Assembly (NCBI GenBank): GCA_002189035.1
Contig: NEEC01000018.1
Location: 1,116,001-1,180,000 of the forward strand
Source: Utricularia gibba
Lineage: Eukaryota; Streptophyta; Magnoliopsida; Lamiales; Lentibulariaceae
DNA length: 64,000 nucleotides
Direction of reading: 5' to 3'
Shown: positions 10,872 through 21,600 of the stretch, one piece after another
Layout of the letters: the number at the start of each line of letters is the position of its first letter
Numbering within the stretch: position 1 is the stretch's first letter
Notes under the pieces: generated by a model
What the model was told of the DNA's origin: nothing
Databases searched by the model: none
Seen by the model: only the letters and a program-made list of their open reading frames with translations
Position numbers and translations under genes: made by a program

Positions 10872-13800
10872 CTAAAAGTGCAAAGTCCAGTGTGTTCCAT
10901 CCAAAGGTGTGATCGCTTGTGGCATTCCATCGCTGGCATGAATTCTCGCCTCTTCGACCAGAGATTCTCCATGGCTGCTGCTTGGAAAATCCTTGGGATG
11001 CAAAGCGGGCAGCTGCAGCCCCATGCCCTCGTGACTCGAAAGCTCATGGTGCAGTGGGAGAGATACTGAAACTCCTTCCCCATGGGAGAAGTCTCTCAGA
11101 TGCAGTCCCAGGGAGACATCGTTTACCGGGAAGTCGATGCCGGGTATTGCCTGCGCCTCTCCGCCGCCGCTGCTGCTCGGCCTTATGTCTGGTGTAAAGG
11201 CGGAGGAACACACCTTGTTGCTGGAGAAGTCCTTCAGCTGCATGGTTACTGTTTTCTTCCTGGTGTAGAAGCCAAGTCCGGCGTCACCTGCGTTTGATGA
11301 GGATCGTGAAGGGACTGGAAAGGGAATGAGGATTATGAGGAGCCAGAGAGTGTGTGGTGTACCGTGGAAATTGATGTCTCCGGTGAACGAAGGTTTGGAG
11401 CCGGTGAATGTAAAGACAGGTAACGGGGCTGGAATAGCTACATTCACACCGACCTGAATTCGAGGAACCAGATACTGAAATCCAATGAGTGGAGGAAGGA
11501 AGGAAGGCGAGCTGGAGAACATACCTGTCCAGAAAGGACCTGGTTCTGGAACTTCCTTGCAGCGGAGAGAGAAGAAGTGAAAATGGAAGCTCCATTTCCA
11601 TGTCTGAAGAAAGAACATTCATCCATGAAGTATATGATCATCTTTTTTTTTTTTTACAGAAAAAAAAAAACATCTTTAGTACTTATTTCTATTGATTATG
11701 CTTATTGCCTCATCCAAGCTTCCAGCCTGCGTATGAACGAAGAGTTAACTGAGCATAATCAAGCTGTTAACATGCATTAGGCAGCGGCTATGTATGCAGA
11801 CCTGCATGCAGAGCACAACTGGGCCCAAAATCTCTTCCTGCATGCAAAAAGGAATACACATGCTGTATTCGACGTTCCATGAGAAAAGTAGACCTGAGAG
11901 ACTACTGCATACCTTATAGCAATCCATGCTTTCTGTTACATCAGTCAATATTGTTGGACCAATGAAGTTTCCCAATTCGTACTTGGGAACCTATGGATTC
12001 CAAATTGACAACCAAAAGTTGAAGTGATAAATAACTACATGTATTCTCTGCAGATCTAGTGAATTTAGATGAAAGGAGGGGAAAAAGTTTAAGGGTGTAC
12101 CACAACATTTCTCCCGTCAAGAATCAATCTGGCACCACTGTCGACAAATCTTCGGATCACACTTGATATACGTTCCTTAACCTGAAAAAAGCTAGCATAT
12201 AACATCAAAGAAAAGTTCTTGATGGAAAAATGGAGCCAAGCAGCGCAGAGTGCATCTTGATTGTCGAGCAAAAAGTTAAAACAATTTAGAGTACCTGCCG
12301 ACTAATAACTGGACCAATGTCGGCACCTGGTTCTGTCCCAGCATCTACTTTAAGCGCCATGGCATGCTCTACAATCTTATCTTCCCTGAGGGTATTTGAT
12401 AACAATAAAACTCCTAGAACGTATATCCAAATAACCAAAGCAGCCAGCAAGTCTACCATTGGCAGTATTTTTAGCATAAATAAATTGGTAAAAATATCCT
12501 TGAAAATAGGTAATTCATACCAAGACTTTGAGCCTCCAACAAAAATAATAGTGCTAATTGCTGTACACTTTTGAACTGCAGAGCCAAATCCTGCAGACAC
12601 GAGATCATGCAAAGTAGATTCCATGTTTGCATCTGGCATGACTACTGCATGGCTTTTGGCACCAACGTTAGCCTGGACATCAAGGTGACCGATTAATGAA
12701 TTCAAGTATCCAAACCATTTCATGTAACAAAATGCATAGAACAAACAGGCATAGGGCTTCCACCTGAGGATGCTTCCTGTCGGCAGAAGACCTAGCATGC
12801 ATATACATTCCAGGCTGGAGACGAGAATGTGTTTAGTTACCTTTCACTTTCTTGTAAAAGGTGCAAAGTGAGTTCGTGGGGAAATTATGAGTGGAAACAG
12901 CAGTATATATAAAAGAGTAAGAAGCATGAAATCTAAACTGAACACCACAAAACTGTTCTCCCAAAAGACACATACCCCCACCTCAATCATTTATTGATTC
13001 AATGTGGAATCATTGCTGCATTTCATGGGCCATTTTATCTAAGAATTGGGTATTATAAGAAGCATATGTGATCTATGATTTGAAAATCATTTGCATCATT
13101 GTGCAAGCAAATTCAGTTTTCATGTGTATTATCTGTGGAATACCAAGTGCAAGAAAAAAAACAAAAATAATCTTACCGCATCTGAACCAATATAGCATAC
13201 ATTTTGGATTTCATCATCACAGATCACATCAATGATGTCCTGCAGGTTTACAACATGCGATGATGTCACTTCAATTGAAAGTAACTACCACAATGATACA
13301 ACGTTCACTGTAATCAGGAAGTGGGAAATGCAACTTATAAGCATTCTTGATGAGAAGTGAAAAAAGAAAAGGAAAAGGGAGGACATAATAGGCCCCGCTC
13401 ACATTTGTGCCATGAACAACATTTAAGACTCCATTAGGCAAACCAGCCTCCATTGCTAATTCAGCAAGATGCATGCAAGCCCCTGTGAAGAATGAGGCGA
13501 ATGTTTTTATACCGAAAGAGGAAACACATGGCAAAGGCCAATCAGGCAACTATAGTACAGAAACTGGGCGATATTTTCGAAAAGAGAACATCCACTAGCA
13601 ACTAAAAGAAGATGAATATGACGTCAGTAATTTTTACTTGATCACCTGGCGCTTTTTCGGAGGGCTTTACAATGAAGGTATTTCCACATGTAACAGCAAT
13701 TGGAAACATCTGTGACGGATGAATGAGTCATCAAAAAGCACAGAAAATGAATGAGAACTGAATAATATTCCTCTTCTCTTATATCGTTGGTTAGTTAATC

Positions 13801-15682
13801 AGAAGATCGCTTGATATTTCAAATAAAATTTTATTTAGCGAAAAACAAGACAAGCTTTTAATGCCATTTCACAATCACTTCATTAGCACAGGTAGAGGCA
13901 AATGATTTTAATTATTAGTCATGCAGCACTTAGAACAAACCAAAAGGGGAATCATGGCTGGACAGTTGAAGGAGCAAATTCCAGCACAAACACCAAGGGG
14001 TTCATGGATGCAATAAGTATCAATTCCAATCTTTGTACTCATTGAGAACTCCATAGTTTGCAAATTTGTCAATCTACATGCCTGCTCAACAAGCTCTGCC
14101 AGATAAGGAAAAGTGTTTATTGCCATCTCACAGGACCCAATTGGAGAGAATGACCAGACTTTACGAACATAATAAATTTATTCCTTTGTCATTTCATAAG
14201 TAAAATCAAACAAAAAAATGCAAATAACAACTAAACTGGATGCAACCTGGGCTCACCAATCCCATGATTGACTTCCACAAAGGCATCCTTCAATGTCTTT
14301 CCCTGCTCCGCAGTAATAATGCTGGCAAGCTTTTCCTGGAAAAAGTTTTTGACAAATCATAGTTGAATTTCCAATTCAAGTTGCATCATATATAACTAAA
14401 GCTTACAGTATCTCTGCAAATTAGCTCCTGAAGCTTGAACATGATTCGCTGGCGACTTTTAATGGGGTATTTTTCCATGATGAAGATGCTCTTTTTGCAG
14501 CAAATAGTGCAGCCTTAAGTTCTTCATCCGTTGATAAAGGAACTTTTCCAATAACTTGTTGAGTAGCCTAAATTAGATTAATCAAAATTGAGAGTCTACG
14601 AGAAGTGCAACTTGATAAAACATAACTATTTAATGCACTCACGGGGTTTAATATATCAACAAGCATCGATGAGTTTGAATCAATAAACCGGCCACCAATG
14701 AGATTTGGGACCCTCTGCATGACATGAAGTAAAAGTTTCGACATACTTCATCATGATCAAATAGAATTCAGCTTACGGAAAAGAGCCTCAAACCATCATC
14801 ATGGATGTGCAAGAAGGATAAGATGTGCAATCACTATTTCATGTGGAATTCGAAATATAGGTGCACAAATATTACCGGGGGTAACATTTCTTCCATGATG
14901 GCTCAGCTGACGTTGAAGGCTCAGACTGTCCATCCACAGGTGTAGTGGTTCTCAATGCCATCAGTCTTCTGACTGTAATAAAAAGCATAATAAGGCAAAT
15001 AATTCATAGCTACTGTCATATGCACAATCAAAAAATGAAAAGCTTAACTGTTGCACATTAGAGTGGTAAAAAATTTTCAATAAATGAAGCCAGTCAGTTG
15101 TTTCCGGAAACACAAAGCACCCAAGGAGTAGGAAAACAGCAAACACAGACCAGTCAGATTCCCTTGACGGAGCTTTGCTTTGACATTATAAACATGTTTC
15201 GGTGTGGATAAAAGCTCAGGATTTGTTTGCCTCAGTCTTTTAAGTATCTGGCGGGGTTTCAGTCCAGCATCTGTCATTTCTTTTATCAGCAAGACTTCTT
15301 TTTCACTAAATCGGCGGGCAGAAGGATGTTCAGATATGTCTCTCATCGGTTCATGATTGTGTGAACCATTCTTGACAGTTAGCAGCCACAGACCATCCTC
15401 CTTCTTACCCACAAGCTCAAATGGACAGTTAGTTAGCCGAGAACCCGATTTCCTTTTCCGAGAGTTTTCACTGGAGGACCCATCAGCTGACTTCCTCCTA
15501 TCCCGATAAACGCCTCCTCTGTCACAACCAAGTACTACAACCTTTTCCTTCTTAGACTGTTTAATTGTGACAACATATCCCTGGGAAATGGCGAACTCCC
15601 CAACATGCTGAATAAGCTCCTCACGATCAATAAAACTACCAGGAGGCGGTGGAAGCATAAGTGGAGTTTCATCCAACTCCAT
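10872..15682 (-). CDS. FAR1-domain / ALDH6 fusion, tandem paralogue with disrupted exon 4
   Basis: Nineteen exons: 15682-15151, 14972-14876, 14712-14643, 14568-14407, 14335-14257, 14095-13941, 13709-13646, 13482-13403, 13239-13177, 12814-12764, 12672-12521, 12385-12295, 12181-12101, 11990-11913, 11837-11802, 11726-11683, 11603-11525, 11453-11363, 11287-10872. About 806 residues if read through. Exon 1 (177 codons) is a FAR1-type zinc finger: one Cys in [11 protein letters not shown], one in [10 protein letters not shown], the HNHE pair, and a basic SRKRKSGS patch. From exon 3 on it is ALDH6; exons 4-18 match the neighbouring copy in size except one codon lost in exon 9. The Cys is kept ([11 protein letters not shown]), but the usual QR before it is QK, and PFNFP is SFNCP. 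Exon 4 has an extra A (14520-14522) and, 53 bases on, a missing C (14464-14467), with TAA between them. The last exon adds about 115 residues with three KDF/RDF-type motifs. No mitochondrial presequence is evident. May be nuclear, non-catalytic or a pseudogene in progress. Confidence 0.85.
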
Positions 15683-16750
15683 GTATGAGGTACTGTTTAT
15701 ACCAACAGCAAACTTTTTGAAATGATCATGTCATCGTCGCACCATATGCCCTGAGAAGGCAAGGACACGAGCAAAAGATAACAACCTTTTCCATCATCGC
15801 ACCATATTCCCAGACCGTAAATCACTTGAAAAATCCTCATCAAACACACACACACACACACACACGTAAAGAACCTAAAATCCCGTAAAATTTCACTTTT
15901 TCATCAATCCTCCTAATCCCACATCCAGCCAAATGGAACTAAACCATATAACCGGAAACCACAAAGCTTTCATTTAAAGTTCATCCTTCGATCTAGTGCA
16001 CTCACAAAAATACCAGATCATTCAAACAACATCAAATGGAACCACTCAAGAGTGCGAATTTCAGTTAAAGAAGACGTTCTCACCCGCGGAAATCCAGGAT
16101 GTATGGAAATACACAGCTACGTAACGGTCGAATTTCCCCTTTGATATATCTTTCTATTTTAATTCCCTTTTCCTTCTGAAATAATAAGAGGAGCGTGGAA
16201 GAAACATTGGAGATCTGGATGTAGCGATAACCCTAATTCCGGTAGGTCCCACCTTCGGGGCTTCCCTCAACGGTCCAAAACCCCGGGGCCCCGCCCCCGA
16301 CCACGCGGCACACGATCCTTAATTTTTTATATTATATATGTTAATAAAATAATTTAATTAATAATATATTTAAACACATTTAAAATTAAAAATATTTTGA
16401 ATAAATAATTAAAAAGTAAATTAAAATTTAATTGATTAAAAAATTTTATGTAAAAAAATTAAAAAATATGAAAAATTATGTAGATGTTCAAATAATGTGT
16501 ATATTAAAATAGTATTTGATAATATATTATAAAAAATTTATATTTAAATTTATACATAAATCGTTGTTTGATTAATTATTAACTATATTATTCACACATT
16601 CATTTTTAAACATATGTATGATATACACGTATAATTAAAAAAAACTAATTATATCTATTTTAAATCATGTTTTCTCATTTATACATTTTTATATTGTTAT
16701 ATCTCAAAATTTTATTTAATATTAAACACATAATTTGTTATATAACTTAC

Positions 16751-16781
<31 letters not shown>

Positions 16782-16939
16782 ATACATTATATTTAAATAT
16801 ATTAATATTCTACTATAAAACGAAGTTACCAGTAACACCCAAACTGCAGCTAGTGGGCAATGTATCTTATTTACCTTATTATCAAACACGTACTCTTATT
16901 TACCTGAACAAAAGAATCAACATGAGAGCTGGAGAGAAA
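15683..16939. other. 5' flank of the FAR1/ALDH6 gene and AT-rich spacer
   Basis: About 15683-16250 is of gene-like composition and probably holds the 5' leader and promoter of the fusion gene. A (CA)n run of about 11 units lies at 15843-15865. From 16320 to 16830 the sequence is almost pure A/T with an (AT)n run at about 16756-16780. No gene is seen. Confidence 0.45.
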
Positions 16940-17017
16940 TCATTTTACAGGGGTAGCCATTTCTGTGGAGATCAAAACGTTACGGAGGACCTCCAAACTG
17001 CAGCTACTGGGCAATGT
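16839..17017. repeat. 25-bp direct repeat at the 3' end of the GTD-binding gene
   Basis: The 25-base word at 16839-16863 recurs at 16993-17017 with a single mismatch, offset 154 bases. Weaker similarity continues for some 40 bases beyond each copy. The second copy encodes the TLPSSCSL stretch of the protein. The first lies just past the stop codon. Confidence 0.7.
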
Positions 17018-17566
17018 CTCATCTCCCACACCATCATCCAGTGACACCCTTTTCACCTCCCGCCGGCAGCGGCAAGATTCGAGCTCTTTCTCTAACCACT
17101 TTTTCTCCGATTCGTGCTTCAAGACTAACCATTGCAGTGATTGAATCACTTGCTGATCATGAATCTGCTTCTCCTCCGCAAGTCTTCTGTAATGGCTCGA
17201 TTCCATTTCAATCACGCTCTTGGAGCTCTGAATCCGGAGAATCATCGCCAGTGCTTCCTCCGCAGCGGTGGCTGAAAAAGCTCTCTCCTTTTCCAGTTCC
17301 GACAGGGCATGTTTGGCCTTACGACGCTCGATTTTGATCAGTTTTCGCAATTTTGAAACCTCTGATCCGCAATCTGAATCATACCCTGGTTTCGATTCTC
17401 CATTCGAACCCGATGCATGTTCCCGATACTTCGATTCCGTCGGTGCCCCCCATTTCCGGAATCCCCCATTACGGAATAGCATCTTGAATCCGACGCCAAG
17501 CAGCAAAACTACGGGATGACAAGCCCCGAAACCTTGTCGATATTCGCCATCGAAGAACACTTGCAT
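16940..17566 (-). CDS. GTD-binding (DUF593-type) coiled-coil protein
   Basis: Single-exon gene of 208 residues. A short hydrophobic segment (GACHPVVLLLGVGFKMLF, residues about 13-30) could be a membrane anchor. From about residue 70 there is a continuous coiled coil, LRKLIKIERRKAKHALSELE, then EKERAFSATAAEEALAMILR and SSHYRRLAEEKQIHDQQVIQ. This spacing of EKERxAxATAAEEAxAMILR and YRRxAEEKQ is the hallmark of the plant GTD-binding domain, which binds myosin XI globular tails. It is shorter than most family members (often 400 residues or more), so it may be a minimal member. The start at 17566 is the first ATG before the hydrophobic segment. The stop codon lies within a locally duplicated segment. 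Confidence 0.8.
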   Translation of the reverse strand: MQVFFDGEYRQGFGACHPVVLLLGVGFKMLFRNGGFRKWGAPTESKYREHASGSNGESKPGYDSDCGSEVSKLRKLIKIERRKAKHALSELEKERAFSATAAEEALAMILRIQSSKSVIEMESSHYRRLAEEKQIHDQQVIQSLQWLVLKHESEKKWLEKELESCRCRREVKRVSLDDGVGDETLPSSCSLEVLRNVLISTEMATPVK

Positions 17567-18062
17567 CTCTGTTCAAAAACTTGGGAGAAACGCTTCAGGA
17601 ATTCAATGCAGTTCATCAACACCAAAATCCACATTCTGGGTCATCGAAAAGCGTCCGCGGCGACGAAAAATGCTCACGTCGAACGGAGTAACGGGATGAG
17701 GAGGAGGGCCGGAACTATAAATATTTGAAACCTGAGAGAGTAAATCCGTGAGTACCGTTAAAATAGTGTGGGACAATAAATTACATTGTGGTGGAATATT
17801 CAATAAATGAGGGGTCGAATTGTTTTAATACCAAAAATCCCTAGGAGCAATTACTCATTTTTCCTGGGGCAGATTTAAGATAAGCCTTAAAAGCGAAGGG
17901 CATAATTCTTCGTTCAATAAAACATAATTTATTAGTAAAAACAAAAAAGACTCCCAACGGCGTCGTTTTGTGTATCAGGTTGCCTACAAATTCTGTCGTT
18001 TCTTTGATGGATACCTACACAGTTTTACTTGTAATAACATGTGCTGCGGAGCTGCCTCTTCG
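17567..18062. other. Spacer
   Basis: Holds the likely promoter and leader of the GTD-binding gene (about 17567-17760) and the 3' flank of the transporter gene. No other feature is visible. Confidence 0.4.
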
Positions 18063-20834
18063 CTAATACACGGGGCAGCCATCAACCTGTATACCCTTGG
18101 CAGTCGGACAAGTAGACAAAGGGCAGTGATCGCCGGCGGTTCCCCACCAGTCGATCGAAACCTGCTCCATCCCCAAAGAGAAGTAGACGAGCACGGCCAT
18201 GAAAGCAACTCCGGCATCCATAGCTGCTGACAAGATGTAGTTGTATCTCTGCCACCATTGTTTCCGGTACCGGAACACGAAGCAGTTGAAGATTGTTCCG
18301 ACGATGATCCAGGCGTTGTAGTTCATTGGGGTAGCGGGAGGCATCGCACCAGTTGCTCCAAGAAGAACTGGAAGGTTGATGAGTGGAATCCATGACTGTT
18401 TAGGGAATGCCTTGTGCAGCAGCCATACCAAGAAGGGGCCTATTGCACCTCCCAGGAAGAACCAGTTCATGGAGCCGTAATTCCCAAGTGGACCGAAGAT
18501 TCTCCTCGGTCCGACTAAGCCCCATATGACTGATGCATCGAAGAACACTCTGTCACTGGGACATGTCCATGGACTGTTTGGAGAAAGAAGAGCAGGGTCG
18601 CATATGTTTTTGATTGTGGTAAGCAGCCACCACGCCACTGCAATGTTGATAGTTCCTGCTATGATTGTTCCCATGGCCTGGAGGAGCATTGTGAGTTCAA
18701 TATTCGATTAAAATGAAGGTGGGAACTGTGATTGAACGCCTGAATATACCTGAACAATGAACATGGATCTGGGAGGGATTTTCATGTAGTGCCCAAGCTT
18801 GAAATCACTAAGGAAGGAGACTGCCTGCGCCATACTCATGTAGCCATACACTTTGAAGCATACATTGGCAATTGGTCTTCCTGGGTAGATGATTCCCATC
18901 ACATACTCTGTTACTACATTTAAACCTGGGGTCTGCAGGAAAAGCATTTCGCTAATGTAACAAAAAAAATGAAGGATAATGAGAGCTCAGATGCTGCTGA
19001 TCATAGAGATTACCTGGTTTGTTGTTGCTGTGATGATGCTGATCGGAAGCGTGAAGATAAAAGCGAGAAGGCAAGCGAAGACGAGTCCCCACCATGGCAT
19101 CTGAACTTCTTTCTTCAATACAATGCATAATACTAAGGAAGCTGCAAAGGTTACTGATAACAATACAAGAAACCACCACAAAGGTATGTCCTCATATTTG
19201 CGCATAAGTCTGGTATGAATGTCATCCTTTCCCTGATATGAAGCTCGAAACTTTTCATAAATTTCTCTGTGACAGGAATTCAAGAGTCCACTATTTAGTC
19301 TGTGACCAAATATAGCACAAGACTTGAGAACTCAACTAAATTTTGTTAAAATATGAAGCCCAGAAGGCAGCACATATAGCATCAACACTTGCACATTACA
19401 GTTTCTTCATTCAAATGATTGTGAAAATAACCAAAGGAAGCGGCACAAAACATTCCCAAAGACGAAGGAGGGATTTAGTACCTTCCGTAGAAGAATCCCA
19501 CATGTACTAAAGTAGCAGCAATGGCTGCAAAACCAAACCCGTAAGTCAAAGCAAAGAACATGCTGAGGTTAATCCTCCCTTGCTGCTCATAAGCTGGTAT
19601 ATCAAGGTCAAAATTTTTGTTCACGATAAGAGAAATATCATACGTCTGGCCCTGAGAAGTGAACAGATCTGACGAAAAGATGGGGAACTTGCGGGCACCA
19701 AACAAATCAAATTTCCAATACGCGATAGGGAGGACTAAATAGATAACCAGAAGATAGCCTGCAAAGATGTTCATAATCGCGAAGAAGGGCGTCATCAGAG
19801 GGCTTCCCAGATACGAAGAAACGGCGCTCCAATCCAACGTTAGAGCGCCGAATCCAAGGCCCGTCATTCCAGATCCGAGCTGGTTCGCAGTCACTGAATT
19901 CGTGAACGCCCAGCAAACCCATGATATGCTCGTAATCGTCGGAAATAGATACCCCGGAACCACGTACCACGAGAAGCTGCAGATCAATGCGATTACGAAG
20001 AACTTCCCTCTTGAAAACCGTCGTTCCTCTTTCTCGTGCAGCGCGCTGCAAAGAAATCAATATTCCCCGTAAAAATAGAATCTTTCCTACAAAAACTAAA
20101 GAAATATGGCATTCACTGCTTTCACATGGAAATTACCGAAAGAGAGAAACTTGGATGAGGGTTCCAGGCCACCACATATGAGCCGGTTCAACAACATACT
20201 TCCTCATAAGCCCTGCCCATCCATATCCCAATACCTGGAAATTCTCATATTCAGTGTTATGATCCCAAAATTCATACTTCAATCAGTAACTAACTCCTGA
20301 GAGCATTACCTGAGTTGTGATAATAAGAAGCCACCCGGCTACGAAAGAGATGTTTCTGTGATACAAAGCCTTGATAATATCAACAATTCCCACAGCATAA
20401 GCAGGGCCATTTCCGAAAGCGCTTCCAGCGTTCGCGAAAATGGAGATCAAAACATGCTCCTTCATGTTAAACGGCCCAGGATTCAAACTGAATCTCCGAT
20501 CACCGCACCCGGGGATTCGAAACTTGGACCTCGGAAGCACCGCCGCCAGGAACTGGCCGATGGGTAGGACGGCGATCAGAACCGTGACCTGAGTTATGAC
20601 AAGGGGCTCCGTTCTGTATGAGAAGAACTGATTAAGGAAAGAAAGAAGCCCACATGAGAGCACGCCTAATAACCACATTCGAAAAGTCCAAACAGGCACG
20701 CTTGGATCGTCCGTCGTGGGAACCGTCAGACGGACTTCTTCGATCGGGGATTCATCCTCCTCGACGACGCCGTGATACAGGCTTTTCTCCGCATCGGAAC
20801 CCATGAAGGAGAGCTCCATTTCCCCAGCCCCCAT
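18063..20834 (-). CDS. Oligopeptide transporter (OPT family, plant peptide-transporter clade)
   Basis: Proton-coupled carrier of small peptides, with roles in metal-chelate or glutathione movement reported for relatives, at the plasma membrane. Six exons: 20834-20310, 20234-20137, 20045-19482, 19266-19014, 18932-18750, 18677-18063. Phases agree and the total is 745 residues, typical for the clade. Family motifs are complete: [17 protein letters not shown] near residue 30 and the [14 protein letters not shown] block near 540, plus [10 protein letters not shown]. Many hydrophobic helices run from [18 protein letters not shown] to the C-terminal [15 protein letters not shown]. The start at 20834 ([10 protein letters not shown]) is the first in-frame ATG without an upstream basic run. 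A further in-frame ATG lies upstream at 20942 and MELSF is an alternative. It sits between the ALDH6 pair and the DNA polymerase V gene, recalling Arabidopsis OPT4 near At5g64420, but I cannot assign orthology from sequence alone. Confidence 0.93.
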
Positions 20835-21600
20835 TTCCCTCAGCGGGTACTCTGAACACGATAAACTAATAATTGCTAGTAACGTTGGCTTGTATAAGTA
20901 GCGCTGGCATGCGTTGACTTTATTTCTTCTCGTACGAATCAAAAAATTGCATTTCTAATAATAAGCAAAAAAAGGAGAACGTTCATAGCACATCCACAAA
21001 TCAGACAAAATCTTCCACTAGTAACAAAATCACAAACTTATAATCAAACTTCTTCAAATTCGACGTCTTTTCGCATCGAAAATACGAGTCATTTGCATCG
21101 AATTAGATTATTTATAGATGAGTTTGGATCATAGACACCTAATGTGAATCCTTGGCTGAGTTGATATTCTTTGCTAGGTACTGTAGCGAGTAGAAAACAA
21201 CACATATTAATTGTAATGTTGCTTGTTTGAATAAAGAGAGGGTTGAAATGAGATTAATTGGGAGGTGTACATTTATGGTAATTATTGATGCCAATTGGGC
21301 CGCGTGTTATAATGCCACGTGTCATTAATTATTACAGATATATTTCAACCAAAAGAAAAAAAACACAAAAAAATAATTCTCGCTCGTGGCGTTTTTACAA
21401 GGCAGCCCGGTGTTTTTAGTTTCTAAAAATAGTGTCCGGTGAAAAAAATGAGAATAGACCAATTTAGTGAGTGATGACGTCGGCGGAATAATTTGGCACG
21501 TGACGATGGCGGGACTGCCGTTTTTTGCAAGGCCGCCGGGACCACCTGTAGTCAGAGCCACGTGTTAGCTGCCTACCTTTGAACGCTGGGCTAACGTCAC
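20835..21600. promoter_or_regulatory. Upstream region of the transporter gene with three CACGTG boxes
   Basis: Perfect palindromic CACGTG G-boxes lie at 21316-21321, 21497-21502 and 21559-21564, about 480-730 bases upstream of the transporter ATG. A TGACGTC element lies at 21475-21481. G-boxes bind bZIP and bHLH factors. Use in regulating this gene is inference. Confidence 0.4.

Noticed and set aside
11642-11671. T-run followed by A-run (potential hairpin) in an ALDH6 intron
   Set aside because: Looks like ordinary intronic low-complexity sequence near the polypyrimidine tract. No evidence of function.
14711-14718. Tandem AG-AG acceptor before exon 3 of the fusion gene
   Set aside because: Only the second AG gives the conserved RVPNLIGG reading. 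The first shifts the frame, so it is unlikely to be used productively.
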